Origin: Chromatium weissei
GTDB taxonomy: Bacteria > Pseudomonadota > Gammaproteobacteria > Chromatiales > Chromatiaceae
Length of the DNA: 64,000 nt
Assembly (NCBI RefSeq): GCF_016583765.1
Contig: NZ_NRRR01000001.1
Coordinates: forward strand, 124,001-188,000
Direction of reading: 5' to 3'
Of this stretch, positions 1-10,328 are shown piece by piece. Position 1 is the stretch's first letter, and every line of letters starts with the position of its first letter. The position numbers and the translations under genes are program-made. Below the pieces are notes generated by a model, which saw only the letters and a program-made list of their open reading frames with translations, was not told the DNA's origin and searched no databases.

Positions 1-266
1 ATCAGCGATCTGAACGCCGTTTGATTGTCCGCCGCACCCGCTGCCACTGCAAGCTGCTCGCCAATCTCAGGCGTTCATTCGACACTCAAGTTTGAAGAGA
101 AAGCTGCCGAAATCTGTCAAGAATCCAATACGACAGCAGCCGGTGACCGACGAGAATTCGTCACTTTTTATCCATCAGCACGGCCATTGACTTGCACGAA
201 TGTGTTGAATGCCTTGGCGCAACTTTTGCTGAACAGAAATCGAAATCAACACTTTGGGGAACTGCC
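1..266. other. Left-edge region, possible 3' end of an upstream gene
   Basis: On the plus strand the first 24 bases read as seven codons (ISDLNAV) and a TGA stop, so this may be the end of a gene lying outside the window. That is too short to identify. The remaining bases up to the GTG start at 267 show no convincing gene. An 81-codon open frame at 25-270 has no recognisable content and overlaps the better supported diguanylate cyclase start. Confidence 0.3.
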
Positions 267-1367
267 GTGAATCTGACCAGCCACGCCGATATACCGTCTC
301 TGACTCTCGTCTCCTCGGTTGAGTCGCCGCTGCGCCAACCGACAGAATCTTCTGTTGAACCGATTGAATTCTTGCAGGCGATTTCGGCATCACTGGAATT
401 GGAGCGGGTATTAAACACGCTGAGTCGCTTTCTTTACGATTTGGTCGCGCACAGCGGCTGGGAATATCACCATTCTGAATCGGGCGTGGCGCGGGCGGGC
501 GGCAAACCCGACCGGCATCGGTTGGAATATGCGTTGACACTCAATGACAAGACGATGGGAACGCTGACGCTGATGCGCGGACGGCGCTTTTCTGATCACG
601 ATCAACAGCGCATTGAAAGTTTATTGGGATTGGCTGGCTCGGCGCTGAGTAACGCATTGCAGTTACATTTGACGAATCAACAACTTGAACGCGATCCGCT
701 GACGGGTTTGGGCAATCGACGGGCGCTGGCGGCGCAGGGCACGCAATGGCTGGCGGACAGTTTTCGTTATCAACAGCCGGTGTCGATGCTGGTGATGGAT
801 TTGGATCGATTCAAAACAGTGAATGACAACTTTGGTCATCCGTTTGGCGATCATCTGCTGCAAACGATGGCGGAGGTGTTGCGCACGCTGACGCGCAATG
901 CTGATCTGTGTGTGCGACTCGGTGGAGATGAATTCGTGGTGTTGTTGCCACGCACCGATCTCACGGAAGCGACCGAATGTGCCGAGCGTATTCGTCGCCG
1001 CGTGAATCAATTAACGCTGACTGCGCCGACGGGTGAAGTGGTGCAGCCGAGCATCAGTATTGGTGTTGCCAGTTGTCGCGCTGGCATGGCAATGCGCCAA
1101 GAGCAAATGGCTGAAATTCAAGATGAAGCTGCGAATGCGCCCGCGCACACTGATTTGAAGGATGCGTTGGGCAGTGCGCGGCAGATGCGGCAAATTGTCG
1201 CCACGCTGTTGCCACATCCGCCGACGGCCGAAGCACTGGCAGCGGTGGCACAAGCCGGAATTATTCCGCATTACGGTCTTGATCTTGATTTGCTGTATCA
1301 ACGGGCGGATACGGCGCTGTATGCGGCAAAACGCGCCGGCACCAATCAGGTGATGCAGGCGCATTAA
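267..1367 (+). CDS. Diguanylate cyclase with N-terminal GAF-like region
   Basis: Predicted to make cyclic di-GMP from two GTP. The C-terminal half is a GGDEF domain with an intact LGGDEF signature (residues 218-223) and an RNAD inhibitory I-site five residues before it, so product feedback is likely. Residues 35-140 look like a small GAF-type sensor region. No membrane segment is visible, so it is probably cytoplasmic. The GTG at 267 is chosen because GGGGA lies about six bases upstream; an in-frame TTG at 192 would add 25 residues and lacks such a site. Between the SIGVAS strand and the final DLLYQRADTALY helix there are about 70 extra residues where a GGDEF domain normally has 10-15. It converges on the TonB receptor gene with a 10-base gap. 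The signal sensed is unknown. Confidence 0.9.
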   Translation: MNLTSHADIPSLTLVSSVESPLRQPTESSVEPIEFLQAISASLELERVLNTLSRFLYDLVAHSGWEYHHSESGVARAGGKPDRHRLEYALTLNDKTMGTLTLMRGRRFSDHDQQRIESLLGLAGSALSNALQLHLTNQQLERDPLTGLGNRRALAAQGTQWLADSFRYQQPVSMLVMDLDRFKTVNDNFGHPFGDHLLQTMAEVLRTLTRNADLCVRLGGDEFVVLLPRTDLTEATECAERIRRRVNQLTLTAPTGEVVQPSISIGVASCRAGMAMRQEQMAEIQDEAANAPAHTDLKDALGSARQMRQIVATLLPHPPTAEALAAVAQAGIIPHYGLDLDLLYQRADTALYAAKRAGTNQVMQAH

Positions 1368-1377
1368 CGTGAGTGGT

Positions 1378-3240
1378 TTAGAGCGCGTAACGCAGCGTGA
1401 GATAAGCCGCTCGCGCTGGCTGGTTATAAAACGCTGAAGTTTCATAATGTTCATTCAGCGCGTTGTCGATACGCAATTGCAGTCGCCATGCAGAATTAAG
1501 CGCGTATTCCGTCCGTAAATCGACGAGCGTGTAACTGCCCAGCCGCACCGTATTCGCCGCATCATCAAAACGTCGTCCGGCAATAAACAGCGTGGTTCCC
1601 ACTGACCAGCGATTGAATTGCCGATCCAATGCGAGTTGTGCCGTCTGTTCTGGGCGACGCGCCAGCAACTTTCCCTGATTGCTTCCACCCGACTGATCTT
1701 GTGGATTCAGCAGCGTCACGTTGGTGGTCACATCCCATTCTCCCAACCGCAGCGCCGCAGTCGCTTCCACACCACGAATGCGGGCGCTGTTGATATTCGC
1801 TGCCGACCAGGTGCGCGAATCAAAGTTAATCAAATCATCAATATCTGTTTGATACAGCCGCACGTCCCAGCGCCCGGCTGGCGCTTCACCCAGCGGCAAT
1901 TTTCCCGTCACACCCAATTCCCAACTGCGTGCCTGCTCTGGATCAAGCGTCGGATTGCCATAATTCGGGTAATACAGATTATTGAAACTCGGTGCTTTGA
2001 AAGCCGTGCCGTAAGACAGCGCCAGTTGCACGTCATTTGCGAATCGATAACCAACAGCAGCCGCGCCGGTGGCGTGTTGATCAAACTGCTGGTTGTCATC
2101 TTGACGGGCGCTAAGTTTGAGTTCGGTCGCGCCAAATTGCCCCTGATAGGCGCTGAACACGCCCAAATTATCGCGGGAAGTGGCGTTGTAATCGGTGCTG
2201 CTGGCAATTTGATCATTAAGATAATCAACGCCTAAGCTCAATTTCTGCGTGGACGTGAGCGCCAGATCATTTTGCAGCGCCAGCGTGTCACGGGTGGTAT
2301 CAAAGGCGCTGACCACCGTTTTTGGCTCGGTTGCCGTCGTCAATGCGCGCAAATGGTCCCAGCTTTGTCCGGCGGTGACGGTCAACGTCCACAGTTCCAA
2401 TGGTTTCAACGTAGTGCTGATGCCAGCGGTTTGCTGCTCGGCTCGCGCCACATTGCCAGCAAAACTGGAACCGTCGTAATTCGCGTGATTTTCCGAGCGC
2501 AGCAGATGCGCGTCGAATTGAACGGCATCGCTCAACGCATAACCGGCACGCAAATTGACACCGAGATTGCGATAACCGTCGTGATCTGGCTCGATCACGC
2601 CGCAGCCAGCAAACGGCTCCGGTCGTCCACTGCAAGCGTTGATGCCGTCGGTGCGATCCAAATTTGCGCCGACATCAAACCAACCGCGTTCTCCGCCACC
2701 GGAAACACCCGCTGCAACGGTGCTGCTGCCGAGCGTGCCCGCGCCGATGCTGAAACGCGGAGTCAAGGCTCCGCCGCCTTTTTTGGTGAAAATCTGAATC
2801 ACGCCGCCGATGGCTTCGGAGCCGTACAAACTGGAACGCGGCCCGCGCACGATTTCAATGCGTTCAACCTGCGCCAGCGGCAAATTTTCCAACGGTGTCA
2901 ATCCCGCTGTTGCCGAGCCGACGCGCACGCCGTCAATCAAAATCAACGTGTGATCGGCATTGGTTCCGCGCAGAAACAGCGTCGTTAAATGTCCGTCGCC
3001 GCCGTTTTGCGACAGGCTGATGCCAGAAATACTGCGCAGCACATCGGGAAGAGATCGCGCTTGCTGGCGCTCGATGTCGGCGCGTTCGATGACGGTGACG
3101 GCAGCGAGGCTGTGACTTTCTGGTTCGGAAGTTCGGCTGGCGGTGACAATCACGGGATCGAGAATGGTGACGGTTTCAGCGGCAGCGAATTGGGAATACA
3201 GCGGCATGGTCAGGGCGACCAGCAGCGAAGTGGATTTCAT
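1378..3240 (-). CDS. btuB: TonB-dependent vitamin B12 receptor, BtuB-like
   Basis: Outer-membrane beta-barrel receptor that imports cobalamin using TonB energy. The protein has a signal peptide (about residues 1-21, ending FAAA), a TonB-box-like segment near PVIVTASR, a plug domain with LIDGVRVG and VERIEIVRGPRSSLYG, and a beta-barrel ending in the aromatic-rich strand YLTLRYAL. Length (620 residues) fits BtuB. I start at the ATG at 3240, which gives a clean signal peptide; an upstream in-frame ATG at 3255 would add five residues. The cobalamin riboswitch directly upstream supports B12 as the substrate and implies repression when cobalamin is plentiful. Substrate assignment rests mainly on this riboswitch. 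Confidence 0.92.
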   Translation of the reverse strand: MKSTSLLVALTMPLYSQFAAAETVTILDPVIVTASRTSEPESHSLAAVTVIERADIERQQARSLPDVLRSISGISLSQNGGDGHLTTLFLRGTNADHTLILIDGVRVGSATAGLTPLENLPLAQVERIEIVRGPRSSLYGSEAIGGVIQIFTKKGGGALTPRFSIGAGTLGSSTVAAGVSGGGERGWFDVGANLDRTDGINACSGRPEPFAGCGVIEPDHDGYRNLGVNLRAGYALSDAVQFDAHLLRSENHANYDGSSFAGNVARAEQQTAGISTTLKPLELWTLTVTAGQSWDHLRALTTATEPKTVVSAFDTTRDTLALQNDLALTSTQKLSLGVDYLNDQIASSTDYNATSRDNLGVFSAYQGQFGATELKLSARQDDNQQFDQHATGAAAVGYRFANDVQLALSYGTAFKAPSFNNLYYPNYGNPTLDPEQARSWELGVTGKLPLGEAPAGRWDVRLYQTDIDDLINFDSRTWSAANINSARIRGVEATAALRLGEWDVTTNVTLLNPQDQSGGSNQGKLLARRPEQTAQLALDRQFNRWSVGTTLFIAGRRFDDAANTVRLGSYTLVDLRTEYALNSAWRLQLRIDNALNEHYETSAFYNQPARAAYLTLRYAL

Positions 3241-3394
3241 GGTGATGGACTCCAAACGACCCAGCGCACCCGCACGGGTCTGATTTCAAATTGGAATCTG
3301 CGTGAGCATTTGAACGGTGAGCGCACCTGATCGGTCGCTTCACGCGACTCCGGTTCGAGTGCATCTCATTTTGTGGATAGACATTGGGAGATGC

Positions 3395-3575
3395 GCCCTG
3401 ATCCTCTGGCCGGTCTCCGGACTGACGAGCGGAATAGCAAATTGATTGCTAATCCCAAACGCAACGCCTTCCCATGAATTTCACAGTGGCATGTGTCGCG
3501 TGTTAACTCGTTTACTGTTGCGGGGGCAGTTTCGGGTTTGCACCGAATTCCCGTTTCACTCGGCGAGCGAGGCTG
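3395..3575 (-). promoter_or_regulatory. Cobalamin riboswitch upstream of btuB
   Basis: Read on the minus strand, the region contains the conserved cobalamin-aptamer blocks in order: GGTGCAAACCCGAAACTGCC followed by CCCGCAAC (3510-3543), the B12-box half GCCACTG (3484-3490), GGGAAGGC (3466-3473), and the 3' block GTCAGTCCGGAGACCGGCC (3408-3426). Adenosylcobalamin binding is expected to lower expression of the receptor about 150 bases downstream. The element starts soon after the end of ispD, so btuB has its own control. Confidence 0.95.
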
Positions 3576-3646
3576 CCGAGCACCAGCGGATCAAGCGCGG
3601 TATTGAGGACTGTTTGATGCAGCGGGTCAACTGGCAACTGCCAGTT

Positions 3647-4354
3647 TCAAATCCGCCCCTGTTGTTGCAGATAAAACCGCGCCAGCGGTAAATCCTCAGC
3701 GCGGGTAATTTTGATGTTATCGGCGTGACCTTCGATTAAACGCGGCGCATAACCCAGACGCTCCATCGCGGAAGCGTCATCTGTGACCAGTGCACCCGCC
3801 GCGAGTGCGTCATCCAGCGCCAGCCGCAACAAACCCAGTCGGAACATTTGCGGCGTGTAGGCGTGCCACAGACTGGAACGCTCCACCGTTTCCGCAATCC
3901 GCCCCGCGCCGTCGTTGCGTTTCATGGTGTCGCGCACTGGAATTCCCAGCAAACCGCCGACGGTATCATCGCGCAAAGTGTCGATTAACCGATTCAAATC
4001 AGCGGCTTGTAAACAGGGACGCGCAGCATCGTGCACCAGCACCCAATCTTGTTCGTGCGCTCGATTTGCCAATGCCGTCAACGCATTCAGCACCGAATGA
4101 CACCGCTCCGCACCGCCGTTCACGCGCATGATTTTGGAATGTGTTGCAAATTCAGTGTCATTCCAATAACCATCCGCCGAATCAAGCGCAACGACCACGC
4201 CGCTGATGCGTTCATCGGCAACAAATCGCGCCAGCGTGTGTTCAATCACCGTGCGCCCCGCCAAATTCAGATATTGCTTTGGAATGGCGCTGCCCATGCG
4301 CCGACCCACGCCCGCAGCGGGAATCACCGCCCAAAATGCAGGAATCTGGCTCAT
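3647..4354 (-). CDS. ispD: 2-C-methyl-D-erythritol 4-phosphate cytidylyltransferase
   Basis: Third step of the MEP isoprenoid pathway: joins CTP and methylerythritol phosphate to give CDP-methylerythritol. The N-terminus holds the family's nucleotide-binding pattern, AAGVGRRMGSAIPKQY, and later VLVHDAARPC, the usual metal- and substrate-binding stretch. Length 235 residues is typical. The start ATG overlaps the ftsB stop by four bases, so the two are translationally coupled. The eno-ftsB-ispD order is common in gammaproteobacteria. An ispF gene often follows ispD but is absent here. Confidence 0.97.
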   Translation of the reverse strand: MSQIPAFWAVIPAAGVGRRMGSAIPKQYLNLAGRTVIEHTLARFVADERISGVVVALDSADGYWNDTEFATHSKIMRVNGGAERCHSVLNALTALANRAHEQDWVLVHDAARPCLQAADLNRLIDTLRDDTVGGLLGIPVRDTMKRNDGAGRIAETVERSSLWHAYTPQMFRLGLLRLALDDALAAGALVTDDASAMERLGYAPRLIEGHADNIKITRAEDLPLARFYLQQQGRI

Positions 4355-4647
4355 GGCGTGTTGCCCTCCGATTTCGGTTTTTCAATCACTTGAATAAAAA
4401 TTTCGCCGGCTTTGATCATGCCCAGCTCGGTACGCGCCCGCTCTTCCACCGCCTCTTCACCTTCACTGAGATCAACCACCTCGGCTTGCAGCTCCTGATT
4501 GCGCGTGAGCAAGCGTGTCAATTCCGCCTCCTGCAGCGCGATGTCCTGCTTGAGCGAATGGAGTTCGGCCAGGCTGCCCTGACCGATCCACAGCCGATAT
4601 TGCAGCACGACCACGAGACTGATTAACACCGCGATCAAACGCCACAT
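4351..4647 (-). CDS. ftsB: Cell division protein FtsB
   Basis: Small bitopic divisome protein that forms the FtsQLB complex at mid-cell. It begins with one transmembrane helix (about residues 3-20), followed by a heptad-rich coiled coil (about residues 25-65: LHSLKQDIALQEAELTRLL) and a short periplasmic tail with the family's ELGMIKAGEIF segment. Length (98 residues) and its place between eno and ispD both match the family. The downstream ispD start overlaps its stop. Confidence 0.95.
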   Translation of the reverse strand: MWRLIAVLISLVVVLQYRLWIGQGSLAELHSLKQDIALQEAELTRLLTRNQELQAEVVDLSEGEEAVEERARTELGMIKAGEIFIQVIEKPKSEGNTP

Positions 4648-4696
4648 CGCGCAATCCGTTAATCGTTATGAAGCCAAAACGCGAAGTTGCGGCAGC

Positions 4697-5986
<1,290 letters not shown>

Positions 5987-6022
5987 TTAAAAACAAATAT
6001 AAATTCAGTGGTTGGTTCGGCT

Positions 6023-6054
6023 TTTGACCGCTGTTGTGCACAACTACAGTCAAA
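6023..6054. promoter_or_regulatory. 32-base imperfect palindrome between eno and the transglycosylase gene
   Basis: The two 16-base halves match at 13 positions and the central 12 bases, GTTGTGCACAAC, form a perfect palindrome; the outer ends are TTTGAC and GTCAAA. It lies in the divergent gap, about 50 bases upstream of the eno start, which suits a dimeric repressor or activator site. No regulator is identifiable from the sequence. Confidence 0.4.
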
Positions 6055-6145
6055 CGAGTGATCTCAGTATAACGTGGAGATTCGGGAGAGGCTGTGGGAT
6101 CGCAAGCGCAGCACGAGGCATCCATTCTATTTGGGTCTTACGCGA

Positions 6146-6991
6146 ATGAAAAAAGTTGTCTGTTTTCAGTTGTTAATGGTGTTATCGCCGCCGCTGTGGA
6201 GCCTTGCAGCCGAGCCAGTCGCAGTGACAGCGCCATCACGGGCGGAATTGCACGCGATGGTCGATCACACGGCGCAAACACATGGTTTAGATCGAGATTT
6301 GGTTCATGCGTTGATTCGTGCGGAATCGGCATATAACCCGCAAGCCGTGTCACCGGCTGGCGCGCTGGGATTGATGCAGGTCATGCCCGCCACGGCAGCC
6401 GATTACGGAGTCAATCGCGCCGAAGCGTTGTTTGAACCGGCGACCAATCTCAACACCGGAATGCGCCATTTCAAACGGTTATTGAATAAATACGGCAACA
6501 TCGGCGCGGCGGTGATGGCGTACAACGCCGGAGAAGGTGCGCTGGAACGCGGTGGCGGTGTGGTCAGTTATGCGGAAACGCAGCGGTATACGCATCAGGT
6601 GCTGCTCGCGTATCTCAAAAGCAAAGGCATTGCGCCCTATTCGCCGGACGCTCGCGCCGCAACGGGCATGGATTTGAAACCGGAAATGGCCACTGCTCAC
6701 GTGCCCGCGCCGCGTCAATCCGTCGGTTCCGGTGCGGCGAAACCGCCAGCCGCGCCCGAGCCATTGCAAACCTTTGAACCAGAACCGGATTTGCGCTGGC
6801 AGCCCACGTTTAAGCAGCCGGAACTCAAACCGATTCTGCGTACGCAAATGGCGACAAAACCGCATTTGCCCGCCGCGCCGGTGTTGAATGTGTCGGCGCT
6901 GCGAATGCGCATTCCTGAACCGCAATATGTGTTGCAACCCGATTCACGCGGTTTTCAACGTCGTCCGCCACTGCGCCAGCTCGCCGACTAA
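6146..6991 (+). CDS. Lytic murein transglycosylase, SLT domain
   Basis: Predicted periplasmic enzyme cleaving peptidoglycan between MurNAc and GlcNAc with 1,6-anhydro product formation. Residues 1-21 form a signal peptide (MKKVVCFQ to SLAAEP). The SLT domain spans about residues 35-160, with the catalytic glutamate in RAESAYNP, then GALGLMQVMPATA and VMAYNAGEGAL. The last 100 residues are rich in proline and have no recognisable domain. A GTG at 6074 would give a longer form but would bury the signal peptide, so I use the ATG at 6146. Its stop overlaps that of the convergent glycosyltransferase. Confidence 0.88.
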   Translation: MKKVVCFQLLMVLSPPLWSLAAEPVAVTAPSRAELHAMVDHTAQTHGLDRDLVHALIRAESAYNPQAVSPAGALGLMQVMPATAADYGVNRAEALFEPATNLNTGMRHFKRLLNKYGNIGAAVMAYNAGEGALERGGGVVSYAETQRYTHQVLLAYLKSKGIAPYSPDARAATGMDLKPEMATAHVPAPRQSVGSGAAKPPAAPEPLQTFEPEPDLRWQPTFKQPELKPILRTQMATKPHLPAAPVLNVSALRMRIPEPQYVLQPDSRGFQRRPPLRQLAD

Positions 6992-8100
6992 TTTCGCCGG
7001 TCATCGCGCATTAACTGTTGTAAAAACAACGCATAAGCGGCGCTCGCCACATCCACGCGATAGGGTTCAATCGCTTTCGGTGGCAACTGCCGAACAGCGG
7101 AATCATGCAGGCTGTCGCGCAGTGCTGCGGCCAATGCTGCGGCATCACCGACCGGAACCAAGCGCCCCCAGCGTCCATTGCCCAGTGCTTCACGCGGCCC
7201 CGTTGGACAATCCGTCGCCACCACCGAAATTCCCAGCGCCAGCGCCTCAATCAGCACATTGCCAAAACCTTCACGCCGCGAGGACAGCGCCAGTACTCGC
7301 GCTCGCGCCAGCCACGGAAACGGATTCGCCACAAATCCCGGTAACGCCAATTGCGCAGTAATGCCGAGCCGCGCTGCCAATCGCTCCAGTTTTGCCCGCT
7401 GGCGACCTTCACCCAAAATGATGAGCCGAGCATCAACATGTTGAATTAACTGTGCAAAAGCGGTCAGCAATGTCGGAAAATCCTTGACGCGCCGCAAGCC
7501 GCCGATGGCCAGCACGACCGGCGGCGCAGTCGGTTGTAACCACGCATGAACGCAGGGCTGCGCGGCTAATGTCACCAAATCGGCGCTGATAATCGGATTG
7601 GCGAGCACGCGAATCAGCGATTGATGCAAACCAAACTGCTCGCGCAAATCCTCAGCAACGCCCTGTGACACCGCAACCAGCGCGTCGAATTGCCGATAAA
7701 GTTTTCGAATGTGCTGGCGCTTCAACCAGTTGCGCACGGGATTAAAGGACGATTCCGCCACGCTCGCCGACAGCACCGTGCCGACAATCGTCACCAGTCG
7801 CAGCGTGTCGCACTGAAGCTGAGAGCGCAGCGCAACGGCAAGTTGATCGTCATTCAATTTGGCGGTTATGAGAATGTCGGGACGTTGCGCACGAAGATAG
7901 GCGCGCACAGTTGCCGAGCGATTTGATGCAATGGAATAAATGCGCACTTCGGTATTCAAATACTGCAAATAAGAATGCGTCGAATTGCCAACTAAATAAT
8001 CGACTTGCAAACCGCAGCGCGTGAGACCGGCAGCCAAATGCGTGACTGAACGTTCCACGCCACCGCTTTCAAAATCACTGACGAGAATGGCAATTTTCAT
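6988..8100 (-). CDS. Glycosyltransferase family 4
   Basis: Predicted retaining sugar transferase of cell-surface polysaccharide or LPS synthesis, cytoplasmic. The N-terminal Rossmann fold starts with ILVSDFESGGVERSV, and the C-terminal domain carries the GT4 E-x7-E motif in EGFGNVLIE, followed by the typical VVATDCPTGPREAL segment. It overlaps the upstream O-antigen ligase gene by 26 bases, so both are probably made together. A related GT4 gene with the same [10 protein letters not shown] segment lies at 37588. Donor and acceptor sugars cannot be told. Confidence 0.88.
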   Translation of the reverse strand: MKIAILVSDFESGGVERSVTHLAAGLTRCGLQVDYLVGNSTHSYLQYLNTEVRIYSIASNRSATVRAYLRAQRPDILITAKLNDDQLAVALRSQLQCDTLRLVTIVGTVLSASVAESSFNPVRNWLKRQHIRKLYRQFDALVAVSQGVAEDLREQFGLHQSLIRVLANPIISADLVTLAAQPCVHAWLQPTAPPVVLAIGGLRRVKDFPTLLTAFAQLIQHVDARLIILGEGRQRAKLERLAARLGITAQLALPGFVANPFPWLARARVLALSSRREGFGNVLIEALALGISVVATDCPTGPREALGNGRWGRLVPVGDAAALAAALRDSLHDSAVRQLPPKAIEPYRVDVASAAYALFLQQLMRDDRRN

Positions 8101-9343
8101 GGCGTGATCGAAAATGAAAGCTGTAAATTATTCCGAGAAATAGAATTAAAAAAAAGCGCAAATCGGTATTTAATAATCGAAAATCGTATATTCCAAACCA
8201 CAGTGTCAAAAGAATACACGCAATTAAAAAGGTGCTAAGTGTTGAATCGCTGGCACGAAGACAGCGCCACGCACGAAATAGCAGAACACCGAGCAGCAAC
8301 GCAATCATTACGCCAATTGCGCCAAAGCGCACCAATAATTCCAATGGAATGCTGTGTAAATGTGCAAATGCTGGCGCTTGTTCAATATCTGCTGCGGGCA
8401 ATGGCAACAAGTGCATGGGCACGATCATTTTTGTGGTGCTCGTGCCGGGCCCCCAGCCAATGAAGGGATGCTCGGCAAATGCGGTTAAACCCACGCGATA
8501 GAGATTTAATCGAGCGCCCAGCGAGGATTCATAACTGACTGGAATTCCGGTCATGGTTAATTCCAACGCATTCAAATCATTGAGCAATCGTTCTCGACTT
8601 AACCACAGTAAACTGGTCGTGAGTAGTGTGAATAACAGTATTGGTCGCCACCACGCGGCAATTGAATAACGGCGCGTTTTGGTCAGTAATAAACCCAATC
8701 CAATAATAATGACACCAAAGGTGGCACCACGCGCTTGAGTAATGAGAAGCATTCCAATAAAAAATACGGTGATCAATCCCCACAGTAACCAGCCAATTCC
8801 GCGCCAACGCGTGAATGTGAATAGTTGTTCTCGATACCAAAATAATCCCAATAGTGCGATGGAGGCTAGAAAACTAAGACCGAGTACGGCTGTTCCAAAA
8901 TCGTAGCGATGACCCTGCACAATTGCGTTGAGTTGTGTGACATCAAACTTTTTCAAAAAGTCGACCATTAACCCGAGCAAGGCTGCGAATAATAATTGAG
9001 GAATGCGCTGTGGAAATGCGCGTAACCACCACGCAATGACGATGAATAAAAAAGGTGCATTCCATCGCCAAATGGCGGCGAGTTGTGCGCTAATTGTTGT
9101 TGGTAATTGCCAACTCGCCCACAGTGCGAGCAGCGTGGTAATGCTGAAGACGAAGAGCAATAGCCATAATTCTGGAATGCAGCGTATTGACCAGGATGCG
9201 GTTCGCCATTCGCGCCAACACAGCACGGTTAGAAGCGCCAGCGCGAAATTGGCGAGACCGGTCCAGTTCCACGCCGCAAACGCAAACACCATCAGCAGTC
9301 CACTGATCAACCGCTCGAATGGCACAAGCGCGTTATCGTTCAC
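8075..9343 (-). CDS. O-antigen ligase / polymerase family membrane protein
   Basis: Multi-pass inner-membrane protein with about 10-12 hydrophobic segments and a large periplasmic loop (about residues 240-320) containing GWGPGTSTTKM and HLHSIPLELLVRFG, which is the Wzy_C/WaaL pattern. It probably joins or polymerises surface polysaccharide on lipid carriers. The GTG at 9343 is chosen because it overlaps the cmoB stop by 11 bases and gives a family-like N-terminus; the longer frame to 9511 runs through cmoB out of frame. Ligase and polymerase cannot be separated by sequence alone. Confidence 0.85.
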   Translation of the reverse strand: MNDNALVPFERLISGLLMVFAFAAWNWTGLANFALALLTVLCWREWRTASWSIRCIPELWLLLFVFSITTLLALWASWQLPTTISAQLAAIWRWNAPFLFIVIAWWLRAFPQRIPQLLFAALLGLMVDFLKKFDVTQLNAIVQGHRYDFGTAVLGLSFLASIALLGLFWYREQLFTFTRWRGIGWLLWGLITVFFIGMLLITQARGATFGVIIIGLGLLLTKTRRYSIAAWWRPILLFTLLTTSLLWLSRERLLNDLNALELTMTGIPVSYESSLGARLNLYRVGLTAFAEHPFIGWGPGTSTTKMIVPMHLLPLPAADIEQAPAFAHLHSIPLELLVRFGAIGVMIALLLGVLLFRAWRCLRASDSTLSTFLIACILLTLWFGIYDFRLLNTDLRFFLILFLGIIYSFHFRSRHENCHSRQ

Positions 9344-10328
9344 TGCGTTTTGCCAGCACGATTGCGCGCATCGGTGCGGGCAATCCCTCGCGGGTGAGCA
9401 GTGAATTTGTCGAATCAAGTTGATCGGCAAGTGATTGAAAACACATCCATTCAGTGGTTCGCTGCTCTTCGACGGTGGTGCGACTGACATCAACCACCTG
9501 TATTCCGACAAATCCGCAGCGGTGCAGCCAAATCTTTAACGCGGCTACGCTCGGAATAAACCAGACGTTGCGCATTCCGGCGTAACGACTCGGTGGAACC
9601 AGCACTTGCCGCTCATTGCCTTCGCACACCAGCGTTTCCAATACCAGTTCGCCATCCGGTCGCAACAGGCGGCGCAATTCTTCGAGATGATTCAGCGGAG
9701 CGCGGCGGTGATACAGCATTCCCATCGAAAACACCGTATCAAATCCCGTCAAAGTGGATGGCAAATCGCTCGTTGCCAGCGGTAACACGGCCATTTCATC
9801 GCGGCGCAGGTAGCGGTTAATCGCTAAAAACTGCATCACAAACAACAGCGTGGGATCAATTCCCAGCACTAACTCCGCGCCAGCACCGAGCATTCGCCAG
9901 CCGTGATAACCGTTGCCACAACCGACATCGAGCACCAATCGTCCATTCAGCGGCGTTATCGCGTTGGCGAGTCGTTCCCATTTCCAATTTGAACGCCATT
10001 CGGTGTCGATCTCCACGCCGTGAATGGAAAATGGGCCTTTGCGCCACGGATGCAGTCGTTGCAGTGCTTCGCGCAATTCCTGCGCGAGGTCGGGCGCGAG
10101 CGGCGATTCTGAGCGGCAACCGACGGCGGCATCATTCAATTGAATCGCGCTCGGTGGCACGTTCGGCAATTCGGCCAGCGCCGTTTCCCAGCGCAGCAGA
10201 TCGCCGTGTGCATCTTCTGCCAATCGTGCACGACTGATCGCAGTCAATTCTGGACACCAATACGCCAGCCGAGTGCGTGCCATTTTGGTTAAAAAAGGTT
10301 GTAATTCAATTATTTCCATGCCATCCAC
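9333..10328 (-). CDS. cmoB: tRNA U34 carboxymethyltransferase CmoB
   Basis: Transfers a carboxymethyl group from carboxy-SAM to 5-hydroxyuridine at tRNA position 34, giving cmo5U. The SAM-binding core reads VLDVGCGNGYHGWRM, followed by GIDPTLLFVMQF, both diagnostic of CmoB, then FSMGMLYHRR. Length is about 331 residues (328 if the ATG at 10319 is used). It overlaps the cmoA stop, so CmoA product and CmoB are made together. The downstream O-antigen ligase also overlaps it, an unusual partner. Confidence 0.96.
   Translation of the reverse strand: MDGMEIIELQPFLTKMARTRLAYWCPELTAISRARLAEDAHGDLLRWETALAELPNVPPSAIQLNDAAVGCRSESPLAPDLAQELREALQRLHPWRKGPFSIHGVEIDTEWRSNWKWERLANAITPLNGRLVLDVGCGNGYHGWRMLGAGAELVLGIDPTLLFVMQFLAINRYLRRDEMAVLPLATSDLPSTLTGFDTVFSMGMLYHRRAPLNHLEELRRLLRPDGELVLETLVCEGNERQVLVPPSRYAGMRNVWFIPSVAALKIWLHRCGFVGIQVVDVSRTTVEEQRTTEWMCFQSLADQLDSTNSLLTREGLPAPMRAIVLAKRSER

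Noticed and set aside
1618-2988. Long plus-strand open frames opposite btuB
   Set aside because: They run antisense to a well-supported receptor gene and show no domain or ribosome site; they arise from its codon use.
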